The notes beneath the pieces are model-generated. The model worked only from the letters and a program-made list of their open reading frames with translations. It did not search any database and was not told the origin of the DNA. Positions 28,000 to 38,911 of a DNA stretch of 64,000 bases are shown here, in pieces; positions within the stretch are counted from its first letter, which is position 1; each line of letters begins with the position of its first letter. The position numbers were made by a program, and so were the translations under genes. Source of the stretch: Petroclostridium sp. X23 (lineage in GTDB: Bacteria; Bacillota; Clostridia; SK-Y3); NCBI RefSeq assembly GCF_030013905.1, contig NZ_CP124862.1, positions 3,413,051-3,477,050 of the forward strand, in the 5' to 3' direction.

Positions 28000-29814
28000 A
28001 TGAAGGGCACCGTTGTATCATTGTGGATTAAAACATTTAGAAATATTTATGGTGAAGAAAAAACAAACAAGGCTATGGAAAGTATAGGCTGGCAGGTTGA
28101 CAGGGTTATTACCCCATTGGAAGATATACAGGATCAAGAAGTCACCCGGTTTTTTGAAGAAATTTCTAAAAATACCGGAAAAGATATATCCATCATACTT
28201 AGAGAGCTGGGGCGGCATAATATAGCTTCTTTCAAAAAATGGTTCCCATCCTACTTTGAGAGAAAGAGCCTTAAAGGATTTATTACTTTAATGGACGATG
28301 TGCATGCACAGCTTACAAAAAAAATTCCCGGGTTGAAGCCTCCGCGGCTGTTGGTTAAGGAACTTTCTCCCACAGAGATTGAATTAAAGTATGTATCCAG
28401 AAGAGGACTTTTTGATTATTGTATCGGTCTCTTGGAGGGAAGCGCAGAATTATTTAAGGAAAAGCTCGAATGGAACGAGCTGGAGCGTGGAAAAACACCT
28501 GAAGGTGAGAGCTTTATGAATATGAGGGTGAAATTCGAAAAGCAGGATAGTGTAGTTAAAAACCATAAGGTCAATAAAATCCTATCTTTAGGTTTTATTA
28601 AGAGCATCCCGCTGAAGATCTCCGTTTATACTTCCGTCATATTTGCACTGGCTTATATTCTGCCCAACGTAACAAATAATCTGTTGAATGGACTGATCTA
28701 TACAGGTATAGTATTTGCGGCAACGCTAATAATATCCATCACAAGCCTCCGGCCCATGAAGGATTTTAAAGAGGAATTGGACAGGCTTGGCCGGCTTGAT
28801 TTTTCAAATATGTCGGATATTCGTACCGGCGATGAGATGGAAGGTTTTGCGGCGCAATTTAATACCCTTAAGGAGAATGTGCGTAAGGACTTCTTGTTTT
28901 TAAAAGGCGGTACCGATGATATGCACCGCTTTACTCAGGATTTCGGTGAAATAGCAACTAAAATGAAGGACTTGTCCGACAGTATTTCCGCTGCAGTGCA
29001 AGAAGTAGCGTATGGTGCGGTACATCAAGCGGAAGAAACCGAAAAATCCGTATATCAATTAAATGGTAATGTAGGCAGTCTTAATAATATCGCAAAGAGT
29101 GAGATCCATGAAAAGGAGCAGCTTGAAAAGTCGATAGAGACCATTACAAAATCCCATGCGGATATTGAAAGAGTTACCGGAATGATTGTAGGTGTGAAGG
29201 ATAATTTCTTTAAGGTCAACCAGCGGGCCGAAGAACTATCGCAAAAGGCAAAAGAGATTATGACTATCGTGACCACTGTTGCTTCTATTGCGGAGCAAAC
29301 CAATCTTCTTGCGTTAAATGCGGCAATTGAAGCTGCGCGGGCAGGAGAAATGGGGCGAGGCTTTGCCGTTGTTGCGGAAGAGATCCGTAAGCTGGCTGAA
29401 AATTCGAAAGATGCGGTGAAAATTATTAATGACAACTTACTTAAATTTACCGGAGAAATCGATGAGGTTGTGGATGAAATCAACAGCCAGTTTGAGCAGT
29501 TGGAAGATAGTAATCGAACATTGGTACAGGTTGCCGAGGAAAATATGTCTTCAACAGAGCGTGTAACCCATGTGGCACAGCAAATCGCAAGATTAGTAGA
29601 AGAATTATCATCAGAAACCAACCAGATTACTAATGTATTTGAAAGCATTAATTCTTTAGCGGCCATAGCAGAAGAAAATTCCGCATCATCTCAAGAAATG
29701 AGCGCAACCGTTACCGAATACTCCGAAAAGATCAAAGACCTGATGGCGTACATCCAACAGTTAGACCAGTTAACACAAGATTTCAAAGTCGAATTAAGAA
29801 AATACACGATATAG
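28000..29814 (+). CDS. H-NOX (heme gas-sensor) methyl-accepting chemotaxis protein
   Basis: 604 residues. Residues 1-180 are an H-NOX heme domain: the proximal ligand is His102 ('DDVHAQL'), Pro115 is kept, and the YxSxR propionate motif is Tyr131-Ser133-Arg135 ('YVSRR'). The distal residues Trp9, Asn74 and Tyr140 match those that stabilise bound O2 in the Caldanaerobacter/Thermoanaerobacter H-NOX. Two membrane helices follow at about 200-245, then a HAMP-like segment and a methyl-accepting signalling domain with the hairpin '[20 protein letters not shown]'. The sensor domain is cytoplasmic, as in Tar4-type receptors. It probably steers motility in response to O2, or NO, beside genes for O2 removal. 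Start ATG 28000 follows AGGGGG. Confidence 0.93.
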   Translation: MKGTVVSLWIKTFRNIYGEEKTNKAMESIGWQVDRVITPLEDIQDQEVTRFFEEISKNTGKDISIILRELGRHNIASFKKWFPSYFERKSLKGFITLMDDVHAQLTKKIPGLKPPRLLVKELSPTEIELKYVSRRGLFDYCIGLLEGSAELFKEKLEWNELERGKTPEGESFMNMRVKFEKQDSVVKNHKVNKILSLGFIKSIPLKISVYTSVIFALAYILPNVTNNLLNGLIYTGIVFAATLIISITSLRPMKDFKEELDRLGRLDFSNMSDIRTGDEMEGFAAQFNTLKENVRKDFLFLKGGTDDMHRFTQDFGEIATKMKDLSDSISAAVQEVAYGAVHQAEETEKSVYQLNGNVGSLNNIAKSEIHEKEQLEKSIETITKSHADIERVTGMIVGVKDNFFKVNQRAEELSQKAKEIMTIVTTVASIAEQTNLLALNAAIEAARAGEMGRGFAVVAEEIRKLAENSKDAVKIINDNLLKFTGEIDEVVDEINSQFEQLEDSNRTLVQVAEENMSSTERVTHVAQQIARLVEELSSETNQITNVFESINSLAAIAEENSASSQEMSATVTEYSEKIKDLMAYIQQLDQLTQDFKVELRKYTI

Positions 29815-29834
29815 TGGGGAGTGGGGAGTGAGGA
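29814..29834 (+). repeat. GTGGGGA heptamer array
   Basis: Three consecutive units GTGGGGA, GTGGGGA, GTGAGGA directly after the H-NOX receptor's TAG stop codon, whose G starts the first unit. Confidence 0.7.
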
Positions 29835-29890
29835 GAAAATAAAAACTTCACACAATGCACTCCCTGCCGGCATGTTGCCGTTTGATCAAA

Positions 29891-29996
29891 GAGGAAATCA
29901 GACTGGGGGACTGGTCTGCTGTCAGGCCTGGTTTTTGGCCGAACTGCGGCCCTGGGCCCCGCCCTTGTCTGATTTTTGACCAATTAAGCGCTTTTT
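29891..29996 (+). repeat. GC-rich hairpin repeat, copy C
   Basis: GAGGAAATCAGAC / GTCTGATTTTT arms around the inner GGACTGGTCTGC...CAGGCCTGGTTTTTGGCC hairpin shared with copy B, and the tail GACCAATTAAGCGCTTTTT. It fills much of the gap between the receptor gene and the small membrane protein. Confidence 0.75.
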
Positions 29997-30051
29997 GAGT
30001 AATTATGTACCTTCAAATATAATAATGTATAAAAAAATAAAATATAGAATA

Positions 30052-30098
30052 ATTAAAACAAAAACACTCATAATATTTATGAGTGTTTTTGTTTTAAT
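30052..30098. terminator. Symmetrical terminator hairpin
   Basis: Near-perfect palindrome: ATTAAAACAAAAACACTCAT pairs with its complement around a short ATAATATTT centre, giving A runs on the left and T runs on the right. It can stop transcription from either side and probably ends the receptor transcript. Confidence 0.8.
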
Positions 30099-30161
30099 CT
30101 GTTTTGAGGTATGTACGCGGCTTAGTGATTGGCTACTACCCAATATTTGAGGTGAAGTTTT

Positions 30162-30446
30162 GTGGAGCGTATAGACAATGACCAAAACTTTGACCGCATA
30201 GAACACAATGGAGGAAGGACATATATCATTTTAGGATATGTATTTGCAGCGCTATCCCTAATTTTCCAGCCCATCGTTTTTGGAATACTTGGGGTAATCA
30301 TGGGTGTCGTTGCAAACAGAAAAGGCTCAAAAGGAACATTGGTTATTATTCTTAGTGTTGTGTTAGCACTTTCAGGAATGATTATTAATGCCCTCATAAT
30401 GGCATTTTTTAAAACCTTTTTGGGAGTAATGACAATAATTTATTGA
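30162..30446 (+). CDS. Small two-helix membrane protein (DUF4190-like)
   Basis: 94 residues from GTG 30162, with GAGGTGAAG ending about 6 bases upstream. After a charged N-terminus, two hydrophobic stretches are visible at about 22-50 ('YVFAALSLIFQPIVFGILGV') and 58-90 ('LVIILSVVLALSGMIINALI'), separated by 'ANRKGSKGT'. The layout of two helices around a short basic loop resembles DUF4190 proteins, which have no known function. It stands alone between a terminator and the cyanophycin genes. Codon pattern and ribosome site suggest it is real. Confidence 0.65.
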   Translation: MERIDNDQNFDRIEHNGGRTYIILGYVFAALSLIFQPIVFGILGVIMGVVANRKGSKGTLVIILSVVLALSGMIINALIMAFFKTFLGVMTIIY

Positions 30447-30602
30447 CAGTTAGGTATTCCGAGATGTATAAGTTGTTAATTTTTTATCTTGAGCTATAAG
30501 ATATTGAATAATGTATATCTCAATGGAAAAAATACCTATATGAAAAATCCGGTTATCGTTTGATAGAATGAGAATTTCAGTTTTGCTAACAAGGAGTAAT
30601 AT

Positions 30603-31418
30603 ATGGGAGATAAAGTGCGGGGTAATCTTATTATCATAGGAGGCGCAGAAGATAAAAAAAATAAATGTACGATTTTAAAAAAAGTAGCAGAAATCGCAGG
30701 AGGAGAAAAGGCGAATTTGGTAGTGCTTACCACTGCTACCCAGCTTCCGCAGGAAGTAGGTCAGCAGTATAGGGAAGTATTTGCAATGCTTGGTGTAAAA
30801 GATATTACGGTATTAAATATAAATTCCAGAGAAGACGCAAACCAATTAAATAATGTACAAGTCATCAATCATGCAACTGCCATTTTTTTTACCGGTGGGG
30901 ACCAGTTGAGAATCAGTAGTATTCTAGGAGGTTCGCTTGTGAATCAGGCATTACATGATGCATATCAGCGAGGTGTGCTTATTGTGGGTACAAGTGCCGG
31001 GGCTTCGGTCATGAGCAGTACCATGATTGTAGAAGGGATGGATAATGAGGCTGCAAGAAAATGTACACTTAAGATGGCTCCGGGGTTGGGGCTATTGGAA
31101 GAAGCGATTATAGATCAGCACTTTGACCAGAGGGGACGGATTGGCCGCTTGTTATGCGGCATTGCACAAAATCCGTATATGCTGGGAATCGGAATAGATG
31201 AGGATACAGCCATCAGGGTGTTTCCAGAGGATTATTTTGAAGTGATTGGAAGTAATGCAGTAACTATAGTGGATGGAAGAACTATAAAAAGTACCAATGT
31301 TTCGGAAGCAAATCCGGATGAACTATTGGCACTTTCCAATGTAACCTTGCATGTTATTCCGCAGGGATATGAATTTGATATGAAAAATCGCATTGTTAGT
31401 CAATGTGATCGGAAATAA
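30603..31418 (+). CDS. cphB: Cyanophycinase
   Basis: 271 residues of the S51 peptidase family. The nucleophile motif 'VGTSAGASVMSS' (Ser at about residue 131), 'FFTGGDQLRISSILGG' and 'DQHFDQRGRIGRL' are as in cyanophycinase. The enzyme cuts the storage polymer cyanophycin (poly-aspartate with arginine side groups) into beta-Asp-Arg dipeptides in the cytoplasm. The synthetase gene cphA follows after 45 bp, which makes the assignment firm against the related dipeptidase E. Start ATG 30603 is 7 bases behind AAGGAG. Confidence 0.94.
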   Translation: MGDKVRGNLIIIGGAEDKKNKCTILKKVAEIAGGEKANLVVLTTATQLPQEVGQQYREVFAMLGVKDITVLNINSREDANQLNNVQVINHATAIFFTGGDQLRISSILGGSLVNQALHDAYQRGVLIVGTSAGASVMSSTMIVEGMDNEAARKCTLKMAPGLGLLEEAIIDQHFDQRGRIGRLLCGIAQNPYMLGIGIDEDTAIRVFPEDYFEVIGSNAVTIVDGRTIKSTNVSEANPDELLALSNVTLHVIPQGYEFDMKNRIVSQCDRK

Positions 31419-31463
31419 TGAATTTTACAACCTCAAAATATATATAAGGGAGGATTTTTTTAC

Positions 31464-34115
31464 ATGCAAATCGTTGACATACAGTGTCTGCGAGGTAGAA
31501 ACATATATTGTCACAGGCCTGTAGTAAAGTTGTTGGTAGATTTAGAACAGCAGTATGATATTCCTACAGTTGATATTGAGGATTTTAATGATAGACTTGT
31601 CTTGTTTTTACCGGGGATTTCAAAGCATTGCTGCTCGTTGGGTTATGAGGGCGGGTTTTTAGAACGTTTGAGAGAAGGGACGTATTTAGCCCATGTAACC
31701 GAACATATTATTCTGGAACTTCAGACCATAGCAGGATATGATAGCAGATATGGAAAAACAAGAACATGGAAAAGTCCATATTTATATAATATTATCTATG
31801 AATTTAAAAATGAAAAATGTGCATTAGAAGCAGCAAGAATCGCAGTGAAGATAGTAAATGCACTCATTCAAGGTCAAGCATTGGATGTTGAAAATGAAAT
31901 AAAGAATATGATTAAAGTATCCATGGAATATGAGTTAGGACCAAGTACCAAGACTATAGTAGATGAAGCTGTAAAGAGAGGTATACCGGTTACAAGACTG
32001 GGTAACGAAAGCCTTGTACAACTAGGCTATGGAAAATATCAACGCAGAATACAGTCTACTATTACTGATTCAGCCGGTTGTATTGCTGTAGATATCGCAA
32101 GTAATAAGCTGCTGACCAAGAAAATTTTACAGGATTATGATATTTTTGTTCCTAAAGGTGAGATTGCTTATACGGATGACGCTGCAGTTTCGCTGGCTCA
32201 AGAACTGGGATATCCTGTAGCGGTTAAACCCTATGACGGGAACCAAGGGAAGGGTGTAGCACTTAATCTTACTACTGAGGAACAAGTAAGGCAAGCATTT
32301 CAAAATGCATGTGCCTTTAGCACTGCGGTGATGGTAGAGCGATTTGTAAGAGGAAAAGACTATCGGGTACTGGTAGTAGGCGATAAAGTAAGCGCAGTAT
32401 CCGAACGGTGTGCGGCTTGCGTGACAGGAGATGGGGTCAGCACGGTTGTACAGCTGATCGATGAAGAAAATCTCAATCCATTGAGAGGCGAAAGCCATGA
32501 GAGACCCTTAACAAAACTGAAAATAGATGGCATTACAAAACAAGTGTTAAATAAGCAGGGATTTACTGAAGAGTCTGTTCCACGTCAGGGACAAACGGTA
32601 TGGTTAAGAGAAAACGGTAATCTGAGTACCGGAGGAACAGCTGCAGACAGGACTGATGATATCCATCCGTATAATGCACAAATGGCTATGAAAGCAGCGC
32701 AGGTGATCGGATTGGATGTAGCAGGCATTGATATGATTACACCGGATATCTCGGTACCTTTATATAAAAACGGCGGAGCGGTTATTGAAGTAAACGCGGC
32801 GCCGGGGATACGCATGCATGTCTATCCAAGTGCAGGAAAGCCTAGAAATGTAGGAAAAGATATCATAGATATGCTGTTCCCAAAAGATGTACCCTATACT
32901 ATTCCTTTGGTTTCAGTTACAGGAACCAACGGAAAAACGACCACTACCAGAATGATTTCACACATTCTAAAAACCCAGGGGTTAACGGTGGGCATGACGA
33001 CTACCAGCGGTATTTATATCAATGACAAGTGTATTTTAAAAGGAGATAATACCGGCCCGGCCAGTGCACGTATGGTGCTTGGCGATAAACAGGTTGAAGC
33101 GGCTGTGCTGGAAACGGCCAGGGGTGGAATTGTCAAAAGAGGTTTAGGATATGATCAGGCCGATGTAGGGATTATTACAAATATCACTGAGGATCATTTG
33201 GGTGTGGACAGCATAGATACCCTTGAAGAGTTAGCGTTTGCAAAGTCATTGGTGGTGGAAGCCATCAAAAAAGACGGATATGCTGTGCTCAATGCTGATG
33301 ACGCGATGGTATTGGAAGTGATTCCTAGGGTAAAGAGCCGGATTATCTATTTCTCAAAAACCCATGATAATCCTGTTTTGATTAAGCATATCAAGCAAAA
33401 TGGCAGAGCAGTGTTTCTTAAAGATAATATGATTATAATCGCGCAAGGGAACCACATGATGCCCGTCATCAATGTAAAGGACATTCCGGCTACCTATCAA
33501 GGAAAGGTAGAATGCAATATAGAAAACAGCCTCGCAGCCGTGAGTGCAGCCTGGGGGCTGAATATACCCATAGAAGTAATGGTGCCGGGGTTAAAGTCTT
33601 TCAGTTCCGACCTGAATGTAAACCCGGGAAGATTCAATTTATTTGAGTTGGACTATTTTAAAGTATTAGTGGACTACGGGCATAATATCGCCGGATATAA
33701 AGCAGTAATAGAATCGGCAAAGCGGCTGGGTGCAGAAAGAGTAGTCGGCGTTGTAGGCATGCCGGGGGACAGACTGGACAAGCATATCGGCATGGTAGGG
33801 CAGTTATGTGGAAAAAGTTTTAATCAGATCTATATAAAGGAGGATGGTGACTTAAGGGGAAGGAAGAAAGGTGAAGCCGCCGACCTATTGTATCAATCGG
33901 TTTTACAAGGCGGAATACCAAAAGAAAACGTAGATATTATCTATAATGAGGTGGAAGCACTGAATAAAGCCATGCTGGATGCCCGCCCCGGAGATTTAAT
34001 CGTTATTTTCTTTGAAAATTTTGAGCCGGTTGTAGACTGCATTAATAACATGTCCAAGGAATTGGAGCAAAAGAAATCTATTGAAGTATCTATGGTACAA
34101 CAGCCGGCGGGATGA
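31464..34115 (+). CDS. cphA: Cyanophycin synthetase
   Basis: 883 residues, the usual length. An N-terminal domain (about 1-160) precedes an ATP-grasp domain (about 215-480; 'GYPVAVKPYDGNQGKGVAL', 'VMVERFVRGKDYRVLVV', 'IEVNAAPGIRMHVYPS') and a Mur-ligase-like domain with the P-loop 'VTGTNGKTTTTRM' (about 486) and 'DYGHNIAGYKAVI'. The two ATP sites add aspartate to the backbone and arginine to its side chain in turn, making a cytoplasmic nitrogen and energy store. It follows cphB in an apparent operon. ATG 31464 lies behind GGGAGG. In some clostridia cyanophycin is linked to sporulating cells, which fits this spore former, but that is inference. Confidence 0.95.
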   Translation: MQIVDIQCLRGRNIYCHRPVVKLLVDLEQQYDIPTVDIEDFNDRLVLFLPGISKHCCSLGYEGGFLERLREGTYLAHVTEHIILELQTIAGYDSRYGKTRTWKSPYLYNIIYEFKNEKCALEAARIAVKIVNALIQGQALDVENEIKNMIKVSMEYELGPSTKTIVDEAVKRGIPVTRLGNESLVQLGYGKYQRRIQSTITDSAGCIAVDIASNKLLTKKILQDYDIFVPKGEIAYTDDAAVSLAQELGYPVAVKPYDGNQGKGVALNLTTEEQVRQAFQNACAFSTAVMVERFVRGKDYRVLVVGDKVSAVSERCAACVTGDGVSTVVQLIDEENLNPLRGESHERPLTKLKIDGITKQVLNKQGFTEESVPRQGQTVWLRENGNLSTGGTAADRTDDIHPYNAQMAMKAAQVIGLDVAGIDMITPDISVPLYKNGGAVIEVNAAPGIRMHVYPSAGKPRNVGKDIIDMLFPKDVPYTIPLVSVTGTNGKTTTTRMISHILKTQGLTVGMTTTSGIYINDKCILKGDNTGPASARMVLGDKQVEAAVLETARGGIVKRGLGYDQADVGIITNITEDHLGVDSIDTLEELAFAKSLVVEAIKKDGYAVLNADDAMVLEVIPRVKSRIIYFSKTHDNPVLIKHIKQNGRAVFLKDNMIIIAQGNHMMPVINVKDIPATYQGKVECNIENSLAAVSAAWGLNIPIEVMVPGLKSFSSDLNVNPGRFNLFELDYFKVLVDYGHNIAGYKAVIESAKRLGAERVVGVVGMPGDRLDKHIGMVGQLCGKSFNQIYIKEDGDLRGRKKGEAADLLYQSVLQGGIPKENVDIIYNEVEALNKAMLDARPGDLIVIFFENFEPVVDCINNMSKELEQKKSIEVSMVQQPAG

Positions 34116-34437
34116 TTTTTGGTTCACGGCTCACAGAGAATGGAGGAATCGGACTTTGAAGGTATCCCTAATTATAGACACTCAAACTTAGAATTATAGT
34201 TCTTGTAGGGCGGATTCCATATCCGCCCGTTACCAAACATGGGGTTATTCTTGTATTCTGTTTTTAAAACCTCCCTACTCCCCACTAATATCCTTGTAAC
34301 AAAAAATTAATATAGTTTATCGCAGAATAATTTGTCATTTTATTTATGTAATGTTAAAATAATATTAATTAGGAACATTTTCATTAGATTCTATGTCTAA
34401 AAGATAAAATCAACGAAAAGTAAGGGGGATCATACAA
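34116..34437. other. Intergenic repeats before the acidic stalk gene
   Basis: Holds a GGTTCAC-type unit pair (34123-34137), a GC hairpin GGGCGGAT / ATCCGCCC (34207-34229, a smaller relative of one at 55.65 kb) and an inverted CTCCCTACTCCCCACT heptamer remnant (34271-34286). The last 120 bases are AT-rich and probably contain the promoter. No gene seen. Confidence 0.55.
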
Positions 34438-35484
34438 ATGAAAAGCAAAGCAAAGAAAATAACGGTATTCATTGTGATATTTACGTTTTTATTATCAAGC
34501 GTAGGTTTTGCATCAGACTATTATAAGCAGATTAACGCATGGTTTGGGGATATAAAAATCGTAAATAATAATCAGACTGTCTATCCCGATACACAGCCTT
34601 TTATTGCTGAGGGGACTACCTATGTGTCTGTTCGTACCATGGCAAATCTCTTTAATAAGGAAATCGGTTGGAATGGGGATACCCGTACTATTACAGTAAC
34701 AGATAAACCAGATAGTGAAGTATTAACGTTAAAGCAGCAATTGGCAAGCAAGGATTTTGAAATATCGCAGTTGAAAGCCAAAGTAAGTGCATTGGAACTG
34801 CACCTTGGTGATGACGATGATGCTAGTACAGATCTGGATGATCTGGAAGATCAACTGAATGACGATTACGATGAATATAGGGATATTGAATTTGATATTA
34901 CCCTCAGCGGAGATGAAGATGATATTACGGTCAAAATTGATGTAGATTTGGATGACTTCGAGGATGAATGGGATGACCTTACGGACTCAAGGAAAAGAAC
35001 ATATCTACAGGATATTGTTGATGATATTTTAGATGAATATGAGGATGCGGATATAGGCGGTTATATAAGGGATAGTTCCAGCAGCAAAACTTCCAAACTG
35101 CTGACTTTTGATGTTTCTTCAAGCGGCAATGTACGTATGTATGATGATGACGATAGCACAAGTATATCTGATTTGGAAGATGATTTGAACGATGAATATG
35201 AAGACTATTTTGATGACATTGAGTTGTCGATAGATTTAAATGGGGATAGCGACAATATCACTTATCGTGTATATATTGATTATGATGAATATGAAGATGA
35301 ATGGGATGATCTCACAGATAATAAAGTCCGCAGCTTTATGTCCGCAATCTATGGTGATATTGAATATGAATTAGATGATGCCAATATCATGGGATACATA
35401 TTCGATGAGAATGATGATGATACGATGGCAAGATATACAAGACTATCCGATGGTACAGTATCTTTTAGCCGGTATGACCTATAA
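34438..35484 (+). CDS. Highly acidic exported protein with a copper-amine-oxidase-type (stalk) domain
   Basis: 348 residues with a signal peptide (about 1-24, ending 'SVGFASD'). Residues 40-85 form one copper_amine_oxidase_N-type unit: 'AEGTTYVSVRTMANLFNKEI' and 'WNGDTRTITVTD'. A short coiled coil follows (about 93-122, 'LTLKQQLASKDFEISQLKAK'). The rest is two copies of an extremely Asp/Glu-rich module, each with a 'DLEDxLNDxYxxYxDIE' start, a 'DEWDDLTD' centre and an aromatic end. The charge suggests calcium or cation binding at the surface, or a purely electrostatic role; neither is shown. ATG 34438 follows AAGGGGG. A long perfect palindrome lies 11 bp downstream. Confidence 0.8.
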   Translation: MKSKAKKITVFIVIFTFLLSSVGFASDYYKQINAWFGDIKIVNNNQTVYPDTQPFIAEGTTYVSVRTMANLFNKEIGWNGDTRTITVTDKPDSEVLTLKQQLASKDFEISQLKAKVSALELHLGDDDDASTDLDDLEDQLNDDYDEYRDIEFDITLSGDEDDITVKIDVDLDDFEDEWDDLTDSRKRTYLQDIVDDILDEYEDADIGGYIRDSSSSKTSKLLTFDVSSSGNVRMYDDDDSTSISDLEDDLNDEYEDYFDDIELSIDLNGDSDNITYRVYIDYDEYEDEWDDLTDNKVRSFMSAIYGDIEYELDDANIMGYIFDENDDDTMARYTRLSDGTVSFSRYDL

Positions 35485-35495
35485 AAAGTATATAA

Positions 35496-35542
35496 CATAA
35501 AGATAGGAAGCTGCTAGGTTCTAGCAGCTTCCTATCTTTATG
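35496..35542. terminator. 22-bp perfect palindrome with a 3-base loop
   Basis: CATAAAGATAGGAAGCTGCT plus AG pairs fully with its complement around GTT. It sits 11 bp after the acidic stalk gene and likely ends or stabilises that transcript; the T run on its right is short. Confidence 0.65.
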
Positions 35543-35658
35543 TAAAAAAGTAACAGATAATATTCCTTGACACCTGTATTCATAAATAATAAAATATTAT
35601 AGTTAAAGATTCGTAAAGATTCAGATTGCGGTTAATTAAATTTCTACTCTTTGATTCT

Positions 35659-35672
35659 GTGAACCGTGAACC
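35659..35672 (+). repeat. Two GTGAACC heptamer units
   Basis: GTGAACC twice in tandem, 14-20 bases upstream of the pyrG ribosome site. Confidence 0.65.
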
Positions 35673-35680
35673 ATATATAA

Positions 35681-37316
<1,636 letters not shown>

Positions 37317-37529
37317 GATATTTGGAGGAACTTCGGAGGTAAAAGCCTCTGAATTCTTTACATTTTTGAACGAGTATGTAATATACTTAGTGTGACGTCA
37401 AAAGAAAAGGAATTATTAGAGCAACAGCTAATAATTCCTTTTCTTTATTTTATTGTTAACAAGAACATATGTTTGCTGTATGGTGGATTTACAATAGATG
37501 GAATATATGATAGAATGGAGGTGAAAATA

Positions 37530-38392
37530 GTGAGTAAAATGGATATTGACGCACATAATTACGATAAGGTTTTTAAGGATGCATTTTCGATATTTTCAGA
37601 CAAAGTATTAGATTTTTTAGATTTGCAATTTCCTGCAATACAACGGTTTATGGAAACACAGATCGCAGAAATAGAAACCAAAGGCGATAGAATGGATCTT
37701 AATTTTTGGTTTGAAGACGGAAGCATTCTACACATTGAAGAAGAGGTGCATTTGTCGGTAGAAGATGTGATACGGTTTGCAGCGTATGATGTAGAACTTT
37801 ATCACAGGTATAAGACCAAAATAAATACGGTAGCATTGTGTCTTAATTCGGTAAGCAGATCGAATTGCAATATTGATGCAGGGAGCTTTGTATATAAGGT
37901 ACAAGTTGTAGATATGAGTGAAAGAGATGGAGATGCAAAGCTAAATGAATTGCTTGCCAAGGTTAAAACAGGTGCGATGGTGAATGAATTAGAACTTATT
38001 TTTCTGCCACTAATGAAAAGAGCAGCATGTCGAAGGAACAATTACTCAAAGAAGTTGTAAATATCGAAAAGGTACTTGTAGCTGATTGGGAAATAAAAGA
38101 GAAAATCATAGCATTAACATTAGTCTTATCCAACAAATTTATGGATAGAAAGATATTGGAAAACATTTGGGAGGAAATTAAGATGTTTAAATTCATAGAA
38201 TTTGCAGAAGAAAAAGGCATGGAAAAAGGAAAAACAGAATTGCTGTTGAAACAAATTGAAAAAAAATTTAAAGTAGTACCGGAAGAATATAAAGAGAAAA
38301 TTATCAAATTAGACCAAGTAGCAGTGGATGTATTAGCAATGGATATCCTTGACATGGAAGATATAACTGAGTTGAAGAAGTATTTAAATTAG
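37530..38392 (+). pseudogene. Frameshifted PD-(D/E)XK-like (Rpn/YhgA-type) protein
   Basis: Two overlapping frames look like one gene. The first, from GTG 37530 (behind GGAGGTG) to 38060, has the nuclease-like core 'MDLNFWFEDGSILHIEEEVH' and runs to 'ELIFLPLMK'. The second frame, open to 38392, continues with 'EQLLKEVVNIEKVLVADWEI' and ends with helical 'EKGMEKGKTELLLKQIEKKF', the usual tail of such proteins. The switch is by -1 at about 38020, inside ATGAAAAGAG; one extra A would restore a single frame of about 287 residues. Related proteins are recombination-promoting nucleases or transposase-like. The break could be a mutation or a sequencing error. It could also be two separate polypeptides, since an ATG lies at 38027, but that has no ribosome site. 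Confidence 0.65.
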
Positions 38393-38406
38393 TTCACAGT
38401 TCACGG
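38391..38406. repeat. AGTTCAC heptamer pair
   Basis: Two AGTTCAC units; the first begins inside the TAG stop codon of the broken nuclease-like gene. With the opposite array at 38912-38939 it brackets the four-helix-bundle gene. Confidence 0.65.
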
Positions 38407-38449
38407 CGAATTGTGGATCGTAATGCATATGTTGGAGGATGGGATAGCT

Positions 38450-38887
38450 ATGGAATACAATAAAGACATTTGTGATGACATTCTGATTTTAGAATCCAAA
38501 GAGGCTTATCTAGATAATGCAAAGCACTATATGAATCTTAGAGTATGGCAGAAAGCACATGCACTGACTGTAGAAATATATAAAATAACAAAGACATTCC
38601 CGCCAGATGAGAAATACGGTATTACAAATCAAATCAGAAGAGCAGTCGCATCCATTCCTACGAATATCGCAGAAGGTCATGGTAGAAATTCTTATGGAGA
38701 TTTTAATAGATTTATTTCAATATCAATAGGATCAGCAAATGAAGTGGAATATCTTTTATTGCTAAGCAGAGATTTAGGCTATATAAATAAGCAATCATAC
38801 GAATTATTAACAAAAGAGATACTTATTATAATAAAAATGTTACAAGCCTTAAAAAAAGCCACCCAAGCTAAATGCAAGCAAGAATGA
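38450..38887 (+). CDS. Four-helix-bundle protein (S23/IVP type)
   Basis: 145 residues from ATG 38450, with GGAGGATGGG about 10 bases upstream; the frame is open from 38411 but lacks a ribosome site there. The family core starts at about residue 27, 'MNLRVWQKAHALTVEIYKIT', and includes 'QIRRAVASIPTNIAEGHGR' and 'ISIGSANEVEYLLLLSRDLG'. These proteins are named for ORFs in 23S rRNA intervening sequences and are related to the Avd accessory protein of diversity-generating retroelements; free-standing copies have no settled role. I saw no reverse transcriptase or variable repeat nearby. The roughly 26-residue N-terminal extension is unusual. Flanking inverted heptamer arrays suggest it may have arrived with them. 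Confidence 0.85.
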   Translation: MEYNKDICDDILILESKEAYLDNAKHYMNLRVWQKAHALTVEIYKITKTFPPDEKYGITNQIRRAVASIPTNIAEGHGRNSYGDFNRFISISIGSANEVEYLLLLSRDLGYINKQSYELLTKEILIIIKMLQALKKATQAKCKQE

Positions 38888-38911
38888 TTTGCACACTGCC
38901 GATTACACCCT

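Noticed and set aside
29055..29666. 203-codon minus-strand open frame inside the receptor gene
   Set aside because: Antisense to the conserved chemoreceptor signalling domain; a Ser/Ala-rich product typical of shadow frames.
38010..38060. Programmed -1 frameshift joining the two nuclease-like frames
   Set aside because: The local sequence ATG AAA AGA is not a good X-XXY-YYZ slippery site and I see no strong downstream structure; a simple indel is likelier.
38450..38887. Diversity-generating retroelement signalled by an Avd-like protein
   Set aside because: No reverse transcriptase, template repeat or variable repeat was found in the surrounding sequence.
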